43,327 nt of DNA. Source: Bacteroidales bacterium (GTDB taxonomy: Bacteria > Bacteroidota > Bacteroidia > Bacteroidales > UBA932). Numbering within the stretch: the first letter of the stretch is position 1; each line of letters begins with the position of its first letter. Shown piece by piece: positions 17,220 to 25,690 of the stretch. Both the position numbers and the translations under genes were made by a program. The notes under the pieces were generated by a model. It was not told the DNA's origin and did not search any database. It worked only from the letters and a program-made list of their open reading frames with translations. The stretch lies in assembly GCA_017483985.1 (NCBI GenBank), contig JAFUUB010000012.1:1-43327 (forward strand), read 5' to 3'.

Positions 17220-17276
17220 ATATCGCTTGCGATATAAAAATCTTGTCGTATATTTGCATCGTGAACGATATAAAAA
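17220..17276 (+). promoter_or_regulatory. Promoter with two candidate OhrR operators
   Basis: A perfect promoter is present: TTG at 17227-17229, 19 nt, TATATTTG at 17249-17256. The -33 TTG lies in the centre of an inverted repeat with 7-bp arms (ATATCGC-TT-GCGATAT, 17220-17235). A second inverted repeat (ATCGT-GA-ACGAT, 17258-17269) lies just after the -7 element, around the expected start site. The 11-mer CGATATAAAAA occurs at 17230 and again at 17266. Operators on -33 and on +1 fit repression by the MarR/OhrR protein encoded at the end of the same operon. The assignment to OhrR is inference. Confidence 0.65.
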
Positions 17277-17287
17277 CACGATACATC

Positions 17288-17743
17288 ATGAAAAAAGAAA
17301 CTTCCATCCAGGCCCTCCAGGCCTACGCCTCCGGCCTCAGCAGACAGTCCTACGCCCACAAAGTCCAGAGCAAGATTTTCGCCAGCCTCGGCTTTGACAA
17401 ACTTGCCGAAAAATATGCCGACCATTCCACCGAGGAAATGGGGTATGTCGAGCAGTTCATCGAGCGTCTGATCGACCTCGGCGCCCAGCCGAAGGTGGAA
17501 GCCGCTCCGGAATTCCCGATCTATACCGACCCCGTCGAATTCATCAAGGCCGACCTCGCCATCTCCGAGCGCGAAGTTCCGATCCTGATGCAGTGCACCG
17601 CCGCCCTGGCCGACGACTTCAAGACCTACGATATCCTCAAGGCCTATGCCCTTGACGAAGAAGAGGATATGTACTGGATGCAGGGCCAGCTCGAGCTCAT
17701 CGAGAAGATCGGTCTGCAGAACTGGCTGGTCAAGCAGCTCTAA
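17288..17743 (+). CDS. Bacterioferritin-like protein with degenerate ferroxidase site
   Basis: The 151-residue protein aligns by eye with bacterioferritin along its length. The middle HSTEEMGYVEQFIERLIDLG matches the Bfr helix with E51/M52/H54, and the end LIEKIGLQNWL matches the Bfr C-terminus. Of the six E. coli Bfr ferroxidase ligands (E18, E51, H54, E94, E127, H130), my alignment keeps only E51 and E127; H54 becomes Tyr and H130 becomes Asp. The heme-ligand methionine (M52) is kept. It may therefore bind iron or heme, or serve a structural role, without normal ferroxidase turnover. The ATG at 17288 is chosen over an upstream in-frame start inside the promoter. First gene of the peroxide operon. 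Confidence 0.72.
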   Translation: MKKETSIQALQAYASGLSRQSYAHKVQSKIFASLGFDKLAEKYADHSTEEMGYVEQFIERLIDLGAQPKVEAAPEFPIYTDPVEFIKADLAISEREVPILMQCTAALADDFKTYDILKAYALDEEEDMYWMQGQLELIEKIGLQNWLVKQL

Positions 17744-17772
17744 AAAACGGACACCTGAAATTTCCCCAAGCC

Positions 17773-18255
17773 ATGACAAGCATCTATGACTTCAAGGCCA
17801 TCCGGAACAACGGTTCCGAACTGGACTTTGCCGACTACAAAGGCAAAGTCCTGATGGTCGTCAATACCGCCAGCAAATGCGGATTCACCCCGCAGTACAA
17901 AGGTCTCGAAGCCCTGTACCAGAAGTACAAGGACCAGGGACTGGTCATCCTCGGCTTCCCGTGCGACCAGTTCGCCCACCAGGAGCCCGGCAACGATGAG
18001 CAGATCGCCCAGTTCTGCGAGATCAACTTCGGCGTGACCTTCCCGCTGATGAAAAAGATCGATGTCAACGGCGCCAATGCCGACCCGGTCTTCAAGTTCC
18101 TCAAATCCAAGACCCGCGGCCTGCTCGGCAGTTCGGTCAAATGGAACTTCACGAAGTTCCTGATCAGCCGCGACGGCACCCGTATCGAGCGCTTCGCCCC
18201 GGTGACAACGCCGGAATCCCTGGACAAGAAGATTGCTGACTGGCTTGCTGAATAA
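17773..18255 (+). CDS. Glutathione peroxidase-family (thioredoxin-type) peroxidase
   Basis: The enzyme reduces hydrogen or lipid/organic peroxides. This 160-residue protein has the catalytic C36 in NTASKCGFTPQY, the second motif GFPCDQF with C64 and Q66, and W124-N125 in KWNFTKF, completing the Cys-Gln-Trp-Asn tetrad. C64 is a candidate resolving cysteine as in bacterial thioredoxin-dependent GPx. No signal peptide is seen, so it is cytoplasmic. It lies 29 nt after the ferritin-like gene and 1 nt before the OhrR gene, placing it under a peroxide-sensing regulator. Confidence 0.95.
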   Translation: MTSIYDFKAIRNNGSELDFADYKGKVLMVVNTASKCGFTPQYKGLEALYQKYKDQGLVILGFPCDQFAHQEPGNDEQIAQFCEINFGVTFPLMKKIDVNGANADPVFKFLKSKTRGLLGSSVKWNFTKFLISRDGTRIERFAPVTTPESLDKKIADWLAE

Positions 18256-18256
18256 C

Positions 18257-18730
18257 ATGTACGACGCCCTCAAACTGGAAAACCAGCTTTGCTTCCGGTT
18301 CTATACCGTCAGCCGGCTCATCACGCAGGCCTATGGCCCGCTGCTGGACCGGCTGGGGGTGACGTATCCGCAGTACCTGGTGCTGCTGGTGCTCTGGGAA
18401 AAAGACGCCCAACCGGTCAACGACATCGCCAAACGGCTGGTCCTCGAGACCAATACGGTCACGCCGCTGCTCAAGCGGATGGAGGCCGAAGGGCTGGTCC
18501 GGCGCACCCGCGGGACGACCGACGCCCGCCAGGTGATCGTTTCCCTGACGGAAAAAGGACGCCGATTGCAGGAGACCGCGAAGGACATCCCGGGCCGGAT
18601 GGGCTCCACCATCACTTGCTGCAACATCCCCTCCGAACAGTTCCCGCAGCTCGCCGCCACGCTCGACAGCCTGATCCAGGCGCTGAAATCAGGCTTTCCC
18701 GCAAACGAGAAGTGCGAGCGTGATTCGTAA
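18257..18730 (+). CDS. ohrR: OhrR-type MarR family organic-peroxide sensor
   Basis: OhrR is a dimeric winged-helix repressor released from DNA when a cysteine is oxidised by organic hydroperoxide. This 157-residue protein carries the diagnostic LENQLCF N-terminus with reactive C12, YPQYLVLLVLWE, and the MarR recognition helix/wing TNTVTPLLKRMEAEGLVRR and DARQV. Extra cysteines at 121-122 suggest the two-cysteine (disulfide) class, as in Xanthomonas OhrR. The ATG at 18257 is 1 nt after the gpx stop; a TTG at 18233 would overlap gpx. It is likely to autoregulate through the repeats at 17220-17269. No ohr gene is present in the window. Confidence 0.9.
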   Translation: MYDALKLENQLCFRFYTVSRLITQAYGPLLDRLGVTYPQYLVLLVLWEKDAQPVNDIAKRLVLETNTVTPLLKRMEAEGLVRRTRGTTDARQVIVSLTEKGRRLQETAKDIPGRMGSTITCCNIPSEQFPQLAATLDSLIQALKSGFPANEKCERDS

Positions 18731-18826
18731 CCGATTGAGAGTAAATACAATAAGCAAAATGCCTTCCCCGAAATTGAGGAAGGCATTTTGCTTAAAATAC
18801 TTGCTGTCAAATCGTTGCAAAACACG
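18719..18826. repeat. 108-bp near-palindrome (terminator or MITE-like element)
   Basis: Two 49-nt arms (18719-18767 and 18778-18826) are inverted copies around a 10-nt loop. The inner 17 bp are perfect (around AAGCAAAATGCCTTCC); the outer 32 positions align without gaps but with substitutions. The outer left arm overlaps the end of ohrR. The inner part could end transcription of the convergent ohrR and protease genes. The length and gap-free outer homology exceed a simple terminator and suggest a decayed palindromic element. Confidence 0.75.
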
Positions 18827-18858
18827 CAACCGGTGTCGTCCTGAAATCCGTTTACCAG

Positions 18859-18876
18859 AAAAAGGACACCCTTTTT
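18859..18876. terminator. Bidirectional intrinsic terminator after the protease gene
   Basis: AAAAAGG and CCTTTTT form a perfect 7-bp stem around an ACAC loop, giving a T run on either strand. It lies 12 nt beyond the stop of the minus-strand tricorn-like gene and also faces the ohrR operon. Confidence 0.6.
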
Positions 18877-18888
18877 GGACGGGGCAGC

Positions 18889-21800
18889 CTACGGCATCTG
18901 CTGCAGGCCGAGATCCTTGAAGGTACGGTCGGCCGGACGGTCCGGCAGCGGTTTGCGGTCCTTGATCTGCTCGAGGGCCACCTCGATGGCCTTGAGGAGC
19001 TGCTGGTCGATGCCGGCTTCCTCCTGGACCGGATCGTTGTCGATCACGATGTCCGGATCCACGCCATGGTTCTCGACGATCCACTGCCCGGTCTTGGCGT
19101 CATAGTTCGTGAAGAACGGAACGCGCACGTCGGTCCCGTCCATGTACGGAAGCGAGCCGCTGATGCCCACGATACCGCCCCAGGTCCGGGTGCCGATGAT
19201 GGTGCCCAGGCCCGTCGCCTTGAAACTCCACGGGAACAGGTCGCCGTCGGAACAGGAATACTTGTCCACCAGCAGGACCTTAGGTCCGTGGTGCGTCCCC
19301 TCCGGGATGGTCCCGTTCAGGGTCGAGCCGCGGCGCATCGTCATGCGGTAGACCTCACGCTGCAGCCGCTCGATGATCATCGGGGAGACATTGCCGCCGC
19401 CGTTGGAACGGTCGTCGATGATCAGCGCCTCCTTGTCCAGCTGCGGATAATAGTAACGGACGAATTCATTCAGGCCCTCGGCACTCATGTCCGGGATATA
19501 GATGTAGCCCACCTTGCCGCCGGATTTCTCATCCACGGTCTTGATGCACCGCTGCACCCATTCCAGGTGATAGAGCGGATCCTCGTTGTCGATCGGCTTG
19601 ATCACCACCTTGCCGGCCTTGGCGAGGGTCAGTTCGGTCAGGACGCCGGCCTTTCCCACCAGCAGCTTGTAGATATTGTCCACGTCTTTCAGGGGCAGGC
19701 CGTCGATCGCCGTGATCACATCGCCTTCCGCCACGCCCAGGCCCGGCTCGGTCAGCGGGCTGCGCAGGGCTGTGCTGTACGGGGCACCGGGCAGGATATG
19801 GTCGATCCGGAAGCCCTCCTTGACCTTGCTGACCTCCGCGCCCAGCAGGCCCATCGGGATACGCTCCGGCTTCGGATACTCACCGATGGTTACATAGGCA
19901 TGGCCGCTGGCCAGCTCACTGATCATCTCGCCGATGATGTAGTTGACATCCATACGGGTCTTGGCATAGGGCAGCAGGACCGCATATTTCTCCTTGACCG
20001 CCTTCCAGTCACGGCCGTGCATGTTCTGGACATAATAGCCATCGCGGAACGCGCGCCAGACTTCGTCGAAGAGCTGCGGCCATTCCTGGGCGAAATCCAC
20101 CGTCGCCACCATGTTGCCCAGCTCCGCCTTCTCGGAGAAATTCATCTTCGGCCCGACGGGCGCCGTCATGAGCGCACCGTTGCGGAAGATCCACGCTTTC
20201 TTGTCGCCCGGACGGTAGTTCATCTGCCCGTCGGCCGCATCGTCGGTCTTCTGCGTGGCGAAATCAAATACGCGGGTCTTCCCGGAAGCATTGAACCACA
20301 ATTTCTTGCCATCGCTGTAGAACCGCCGGCCACTGACCGGGAGCTTGATGGTCCGCTCCACGATGCCGTCCGGATCGAAGCGGACTTCCACCGGCCCTTC
20401 GGCCTTTTCCTCCTTGGCCGGTTTTGCCGGAGCACCGTCGGTTGCGATCAGTGGAGACGGGGTATCTTTCGCCAGCATGGCCATGTAGACGCCGCCCATT
20501 CCGCTGTAAGCGTAGTTCCACTCAACGCTGCTGTAGGTCGGGGAAAGGTCGCGGTCCTCCGTGAAGATCAGGTACCGGCCATCCGACGAGAATGTCGGGG
20601 AGCCGCTGTTGTACCAGCGCTCCGTGACCGGATACTCCTTGCCGGCAGCCAGGTTGTACAGATAGATGATGTTCATCTCATTCTTGGCCGGACGGGTATA
20701 GGCCAGCCACTTGCTGTCCGGAGAGATCTGGACGTTCATGAATTCGGCCTCCGGATTCTCCAGGACCGTCCGCTTGGCATGGGAGGCGACGTCGACTTCC
20801 ACGACCCGGTTCTTGCGGTCGGTGTAGAAGATCTTCCTGCTGTCCGGGGAGAACTGCAGGGAACGGATATAGGTATCATTCCCCTTGGTAATCATCTGGG
20901 CATCACCGCCTTTCTCCACATCATAGAGATAGATTTCGGTCTCGCCGCTGCCGTCGCCGATCCAGGCGATCCACTTGCCGTCCGGGCTCCAGTCGGCCCC
21001 GCGGTCGTTGGATCCCGGCGTACGGCTGAGATTGCGGGTCACGCCCGGCCCCACCGGGACGTCGAAGACCTCGCCGCGGGCGGTCACCACGAAACGGCCG
21101 CCGTCCGGGGAGATCGCAGCGGAGCGCATGTTGACATGGCGCTGCTCGGCGCGACCGTATACCGCATCGGTCGTCAGGGTGAAATGCAGCTGTTCGCTCC
21201 GGCGGGTTGACGGATCGAATTTATAGATGTAACCGCCGTTCTCGTAGACGATGACCTTGCCGTCCGTGCTGGGGAACTTCACGTCGTACAAATCATGGTT
21301 GGTCACCTTCACAGTCTGCTTCGTCTTGGTATTGTACGAGAACAGGTTCATGATGTTGTCCCGGTCGGAAGCGAAGAAGATCTCGTCGCCGATCCACATC
21401 GGGAAGATGTCCTGGGCATCGTTGTTGGTCACATTTTCGACCTTCTTCGCCTTGGGATCCCAGACCCAGACATCGTCCGCCATACCGCCGCGGTAGTATT
21501 TCCAGGTCCGGAATTCACGCATGACGCGGTTGTAGGCCAGCTGCTTGCCGTCCGGGCTCCAGGAACAGAAACCACCTTCCGGCAGCGCGACCCGCTGCGG
21601 CATGCCGCCCTGGGGCGAGACCGTCCAGAGCTTGCCATGGAAACCGTCTCCCGTCCGGTTGCGGTAGGTGATGGACTTGCCGTCCGGGGTCCAGGCGAGC
21701 ACCATGTTGTTCGGGCCCATGCGGTCGCCCAGGTCGTCGCGTCCGTTGGTGGAGGTCCAGGTCACGCGGAACGGCTCACCGCCCGTTGCCGGGATGGTAT

Positions 21801-22077
21801 AAACCTCACGGTTGCCGTCATACTCGCCCGTAAAGGCGATGGTCTTGCCGTCCGGAGAGTACCGGGCGAAGATTTCATACCCGACATGGGAGGTCAGCCG
21901 GCGGGCCTGCCCGCCGGAGAGCGGAGCGGTCCAGAGGTCGCCGGCATAGGTGAAGACGACGTCCCGGCCGTTGGTGGCAGGGAAACGCAGGAGCCTCGCT
22001 TCCTGCGGCTCCTGTGCCAGCGCGACCGTACCCAGGGCCGCGGCCAGCATAAATGAGAGGATCCTTTTCATAGACAT
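18889..22077 (-). CDS. Secreted tricorn-like S41 protease
   Basis: This 1062-residue protein has a signal peptide (MSMKRILSFMLAAALGTVALAQ) and then the tricorn layout: two beta-propellers rich in SPDGK/SPDSK repeats (about 25-640), a core domain, a PDZ-like domain (GLGVAEGDVITAIDGLPL) and a C-terminal S41 catalytic core. S943 in KYSCSDGD aligns with the S41 nucleophile, and DDRSNGGGN precedes it near residue 891. Tricorn degrades peptides from larger proteases in the cytosol of archaea; the signal peptide here argues for periplasmic peptide turnover. The start at 22077 excludes an upstream in-frame extension that lacks signal features. Confidence 0.93.
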   Translation of the reverse strand: MSMKRILSFMLAAALGTVALAQEPQEARLLRFPATNGRDVVFTYAGDLWTAPLSGGQARRLTSHVGYEIFARYSPDGKTIAFTGEYDGNREVYTIPATGGEPFRVTWTSTNGRDDLGDRMGPNNMVLAWTPDGKSITYRNRTGDGFHGKLWTVSPQGGMPQRVALPEGGFCSWSPDGKQLAYNRVMREFRTWKYYRGGMADDVWVWDPKAKKVENVTNNDAQDIFPMWIGDEIFFASDRDNIMNLFSYNTKTKQTVKVTNHDLYDVKFPSTDGKVIVYENGGYIYKFDPSTRRSEQLHFTLTTDAVYGRAEQRHVNMRSAAISPDGGRFVVTARGEVFDVPVGPGVTRNLSRTPGSNDRGADWSPDGKWIAWIGDGSGETEIYLYDVEKGGDAQMITKGNDTYIRSLQFSPDSRKIFYTDRKNRVVEVDVASHAKRTVLENPEAEFMNVQISPDSKWLAYTRPAKNEMNIIYLYNLAAGKEYPVTERWYNSGSPTFSSDGRYLIFTEDRDLSPTYSSVEWNYAYSGMGGVYMAMLAKDTPSPLIATDGAPAKPAKEEKAEGPVEVRFDPDGIVERTIKLPVSGRRFYSDGKKLWFNASGKTRVFDFATQKTDDAADGQMNYRPGDKKAWIFRNGALMTAPVGPKMNFSEKAELGNMVATVDFAQEWPQLFDEVWRAFRDGYYVQNMHGRDWKAVKEKYAVLLPYAKTRMDVNYIIGEMISELASGHAYVTIGEYPKPERIPMGLLGAEVSKVKEGFRIDHILPGAPYSTALRSPLTEPGLGVAEGDVITAIDGLPLKDVDNIYKLLVGKAGVLTELTLAKAGKVVIKPIDNEDPLYHLEWVQRCIKTVDEKSGGKVGYIYIPDMSAEGLNEFVRYYYPQLDKEALIIDDRSNGGGNVSPMIIERLQREVYRMTMRRGSTLNGTIPEGTHHGPKVLLVDKYSCSDGDLFPWSFKATGLGTIIGTRTWGGIVGISGSLPYMDGTDVRVPFFTNYDAKTGQWIVENHGVDPDIVIDNDPVQEEAGIDQQLLKAIEVALEQIKDRKPLPDRPADRTFKDLGLQQMP

Positions 22078-22112
22078 AGGACAGGGGAAAACTTGATTTG
22101 TTAAATATGCAT

Positions 22113-22143
22113 CCAAAATACGAATAATCTGCATAATAAACAA
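22113..22143 (-). promoter_or_regulatory. Probable promoter of the tricorn-like gene
   Basis: Minus-strand TTG is followed after 20 nt by TATTTTGG, one base from the TAnnTTTG consensus, about 36 nt before the ATG. It abuts the upstream gene's terminator hairpin. Confidence 0.45.
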
Positions 22144-22172
22144 GCGAGGCGTCCCGGGATGGGACGCCTCGC
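22144..22172 (-). terminator. Intrinsic terminator of the DUF4988 lipoprotein gene
   Basis: Perfect 12-bp arms (GCGAGGCGTCCC and its complement) with a 5-nt loop lie 22 nt after the stop. On the minus strand they are followed by the T-rich TTGTTTATT. Confidence 0.8.
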
Positions 22173-22193
22173 CAGAAAACAGCGGAGTAAGGA

Positions 22194-25100
22194 TTAACGG
22201 ACCCTCTCTACCTTCGGAGATACGGAAGGAGCCTGAGCCTGCAATTTGGCAGAAGAAACGATATCGCTCTGCCCGTTTACCCTATGCTGGACCTTCTTGG
22301 CCGCCTGGGCAGCCTTGGCAGCAAGCAGCGACGGCGTTACATTCTGCATGGCAGCTGCAACCGCAGCCGGAGAACTGAATTTGGCCGGATTGACAAGGAG
22401 GACATCCTTGTAACGCAACCGCCAGACAGCGGGAGTCGTCAGCGCCTCGTCCGAGTAGCCCATAACAGCAAAACCCGTATAACCGTCCGCATTCGGGACC
22501 AGGGCGTACAGACCGTCTGCAACACGGACGAAGAAATTGTAATAATTGTATCTGGAGAATTGCTCGGAAGTAGGATTGAGGGCGACAAAACGATCGTAAT
22601 ACGTCGTCCCCTCGGAGTTGGTATAAGTACCTATCGACTCACTCTGGCCGAGAGAATAAACTGTACCGTTATAGTACTCCAGATAAACCGGATCATTCTC
22701 CTGGACGCCAAGCGACAGCCCCGTAGCCAGGACCCGGTCGGAATCATCCTCAACGTCCTCGGCCTCCGTGACCGTCACGTTTGAATACCAGGCCCGGTCT
22801 TCTTCATAGGATCCGGAAATCATCGGACGGCAGTAAAGCCTCCATGTCGTGCCGAACAACTCGTCCTTCGTGATGCTCCCGTTCTTGTCATCGGCCGTAT
22901 ACTCTTCCTGCAGCGGATCGCTCTCCTGGGAAGGATCATAAGGCGTCATGACATTCGGCAGGGTAGTCACGGCGGACTGGGTATTGCCCGAAGCAGTCCT
23001 GACCAGGAATAAGAATGAGACGAAACCGCCGTAGTTGCAAGAACCGGGTATCATGTCGACCGTTCCGTCTTGCAACATGGATCCGGTGAAGGCTACATTC
23101 GGCGTAGCGCTGTTGTAAGGATAGCAGAGATATTTACTGGAGCCATACTGGAAAATAGCCGTAAGGTACTGTGTACCCTCTTCCGTCGTGCCCAGTTCTG
23201 CCTCAGAAACGGTAAACTTGCCATCAGCATAGACGCCTTCGACGGCAGGGAATCCGTCCTGCCCGTTGATTCCGGTGATGGAATACGTCTGGCCGTTGAC
23301 CTTTTCGGCAATCTCCCAAGTCGCCTTTCCAACCGTCCACTTGCCCAGATAATCCTCATAGGCGGCATTAACATGCGGATCGACCTTCTCGAATTCGACA
23401 TACGCATACTTGCCGGTCGGATAACCCTTCTCGTTCAGGCCGACGGCGAATGCGATGAATTCGCCATAGTCATCCGCCTTCCGGGAAATCCAGGAAGCGG
23501 TCTCGGTTGAAGCGTTGTCCTCAATACCCTCATCATACATATAGAAGTAGAACTGGACATTATCGGCGACCGACAGGATTTCTTTCTTTGCCAGAGCTTC
23601 GACGGAACCAGCTTCTTCCAGTTGGGCCTTAGTATAGACCTTCATGCCATAGATGGCGAAATAGTCGGAAGGACTGGAGACCGTATTGGTGAACTGCTCG
23701 TAGGAGGACTGATATTCACCATCATACGAAACCGTCCAGGAAGGATTGACTGAGAATGTAATCTCGGAGACTGCATTAAGGATAAAATGATACACCTCGT
23801 CTTTCGTTACACCATTGGTATAACCCTCGATCGTAACATACTTCCCGACGAAACTATCCATGTTGAAAGCAGCGAGAGGAGTCTCGAGAACAACCTTCTC
23901 GATATACGGAGTAGACAGATAGAAAGATCCGTCGGTGGCATCCTTTTCGAGCACACCGGATGTTCCCGTATTGATTGAATCGAAATTGCCGCCAAGGCCG
24001 ATGTAGTTCCAAGGCAGATCCTCATATTCATTACCGGAAGATTCGACGGTAACGGTTGTCGTTTCCACATACTCGACATCCGTTTCCTCGTTCGTCTTCT
24101 TTACGCCGGCGAAGGTAACCTTGTCACCCAGGGAAAGCGGAGTCGCCGTCGTAATATAGAGATAGGCGTCTCCGTCAGAAACGAGGGAACCCTCTTGAGA
24201 GGCCGCAATGACAATGGAACCATTGGCTTCAACTTCCGTCCCGTCAGCAAGGGTACGGATGGAGGCAAGGTCAGTCTCAACATCCGCAGCAGGCTTCTGG
24301 ACAATATCGAACGACTGGGCGGTCTCACCCGTCGAACGATTGACGACGGAAACAGTTCCGCTACGGTAAGCACCGGCCGTATTCGGGGCGACGACGATGA
24401 CGAGTTCATCCGTGTGTGTCGCCTTGGTCGCAGGAGCAACGGAGAGCCAGGATTCGGCACCATCGCTGACAACTGCATCGTATTCAACGTTGGTTTCGAC
24501 GGTCAGGGCGATCTCTGCACCTTCCGGCTCGACCATCGTAACATCGGCAACGGCCGTCAGGACGCCCTCTTCCAAAGTAATGGACTTAATGCTGGTCTTG
24601 CCCTTGTTGTTATCGGCATAAACAAAAATCTTTCCGGAAGTTACATCCGTCGTCGAAATCATGATGTAGCCGGAAGCACCGTCCGTCGGAGTTACTTTGG
24701 CGGAAATTCCTGCCGTTGTGCTCAGCACATCGACCGTCGCCTCTTCCCCTTCGGAAAGGCCTTCAACGGTGTAGGCGAGTCCCAGGGTCTCATTGGCGTT
24801 GATACCCACGCTGCCCAGGTCACCTTCGAAGCTGACGACCAGGCGGAACGGCTTCTCCTTGGGGATATTGACCTTGACACCGTTGATGTCCAACTCGATA
24901 TAGTCCTCATATTCCGTCACGATTACGCTCGTCTCCGTATCGGACACCAGGCCGACACGCTCCCAGGTTGCCTCATCGTCATAAGAGACCCACCAGGAAC
25001 CCTGGTCGATCTTGAATTTCGGCGTATAGCCGCGTTCACCCTGCGGGCCGACGACCGGAATCGGATTGCCTTCGGCGTCCTTGAGCAACTCGCCTTCGAC

Positions 25101-25499
25101 AGTCCAGTAATACAGTCCGTCGATCAGCTCGACGCCCAGCTCCGGCATCGGACCGACTTCGCCCTGGTCGCCCTGGGGACCGATTTCACCCTGGTCGCCC
25201 TTCAGGCCCTTGTGCAGGGTAATCGACGTACCGTCGGAGAAGGTAATGTCATACGTCACAGGGTTGCCGTCCGCGTCACGGTTCACCACCACTTTCGAAA
25301 CATACAACTGGCTCTGGAGTGCAGTGATTGCACTCTGGATCCCCACTGCCGTCGTGTTCAGGTCCTGCACTTTCTGCTCCAGGGCCGTCACGCGCTCGTC
25401 GATCCCTTTCACCTTGTCCTGGAGTTCGGAATCATCGTATTTACAGCCGACCAGCGCAAACGCCAGCGACAGCAATACTACCCAAATTGATTTTTTCAT
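22194..25499 (-). CDS. Large surface lipoprotein with DUF4988 and BACON-like domains
   Basis: This 1101-residue protein starts with a lipoprotein signal peptide (lipid cysteine C19, LVGC), and the mature end CKYDDSE carries the acidic residues typical of surface-exported Bacteroidota lipoproteins. A short coiled coil (about 22-65) and a DUF4988/PL29-type N-terminal domain follow, including a collagen-like G-x-y run (about 98-118) and a second GPQGERG segment. Repeated beta domains come next; the region around 315-400 (SWLSVAPATKA, GTVSVVNRSTGE) looks like a BACON domain. The rest is beta-rich and unassigned. No catalytic motif is visible, so glycan binding or a cell-surface scaffold is the best guess. 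Confidence 0.8.
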   Translation of the reverse strand: MKKSIWVVLLSLAFALVGCKYDDSELQDKVKGIDERVTALEQKVQDLNTTAVGIQSAITALQSQLYVSKVVVNRDADGNPVTYDITFSDGTSITLHKGLKGDQGEIGPQGDQGEVGPMPELGVELIDGLYYWTVEGELLKDAEGNPIPVVGPQGERGYTPKFKIDQGSWWVSYDDEATWERVGLVSDTETSVIVTEYEDYIELDINGVKVNIPKEKPFRLVVSFEGDLGSVGINANETLGLAYTVEGLSEGEEATVDVLSTTAGISAKVTPTDGASGYIMISTTDVTSGKIFVYADNNKGKTSIKSITLEEGVLTAVADVTMVEPEGAEIALTVETNVEYDAVVSDGAESWLSVAPATKATHTDELVIVVAPNTAGAYRSGTVSVVNRSTGETAQSFDIVQKPAADVETDLASIRTLADGTEVEANGSIVIAASQEGSLVSDGDAYLYITTATPLSLGDKVTFAGVKKTNEETDVEYVETTTVTVESSGNEYEDLPWNYIGLGGNFDSINTGTSGVLEKDATDGSFYLSTPYIEKVVLETPLAAFNMDSFVGKYVTIEGYTNGVTKDEVYHFILNAVSEITFSVNPSWTVSYDGEYQSSYEQFTNTVSSPSDYFAIYGMKVYTKAQLEEAGSVEALAKKEILSVADNVQFYFYMYDEGIEDNASTETASWISRKADDYGEFIAFAVGLNEKGYPTGKYAYVEFEKVDPHVNAAYEDYLGKWTVGKATWEIAEKVNGQTYSITGINGQDGFPAVEGVYADGKFTVSEAELGTTEEGTQYLTAIFQYGSSKYLCYPYNSATPNVAFTGSMLQDGTVDMIPGSCNYGGFVSFLFLVRTASGNTQSAVTTLPNVMTPYDPSQESDPLQEEYTADDKNGSITKDELFGTTWRLYCRPMISGSYEEDRAWYSNVTVTEAEDVEDDSDRVLATGLSLGVQENDPVYLEYYNGTVYSLGQSESIGTYTNSEGTTYYDRFVALNPTSEQFSRYNYYNFFVRVADGLYALVPNADGYTGFAVMGYSDEALTTPAVWRLRYKDVLLVNPAKFSSPAAVAAAMQNVTPSLLAAKAAQAAKKVQHRVNGQSDIVSSAKLQAQAPSVSPKVERVR

Positions 25500-25600
25500 A
25501 ATAATATTGTTTTGGTTTATAATTGCAAGCTTATCGTCTTCTTTTAAATTATAAGTCCTTCCGCCTTATCAGGGCATCCTTACCCCAAAGGCTTGTCCTA

Positions 25601-25632
25601 CAAATCTATAAAAAACGAAAAAAGAAACCAAA
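25601..25632 (-). promoter_or_regulatory. Promoter of the DUF4988 lipoprotein gene
   Basis: Minus-strand TTTG (25629-25632) is followed after 20 nt by TAGATTTG, a full match to the Bacteroidota consensus. The leader to the ATG at 25499 would be about 95 nt. The -33 element lies inside the terminator hairpin of the upstream gene. Confidence 0.65.
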
Positions 25633-25662
25633 TAATCATGCGAATAATTATCTGGTTTCTTT
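25621..25662 (-). terminator. Terminator of the transglutaminase-like gene
   Basis: Sixteen-base arms (25621-25636 and 25647-25662, one mismatch) form a hairpin. On the minus strand it is followed by TTTTTT and a second T run. It lies about 29 nt after the stop of the gene at 25691. Confidence 0.8.
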
Positions 25663-25690
25663 CGTATGAAATAAACTATGGGACGCGTTC

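Noticed and set aside
19066..21210. 714-codon open frame antisense to the tricorn-like gene
   Set aside because: Repetitive His/Asp/Arg-rich translation typical of antisense to SPDGK propeller repeats; no start context or domain.
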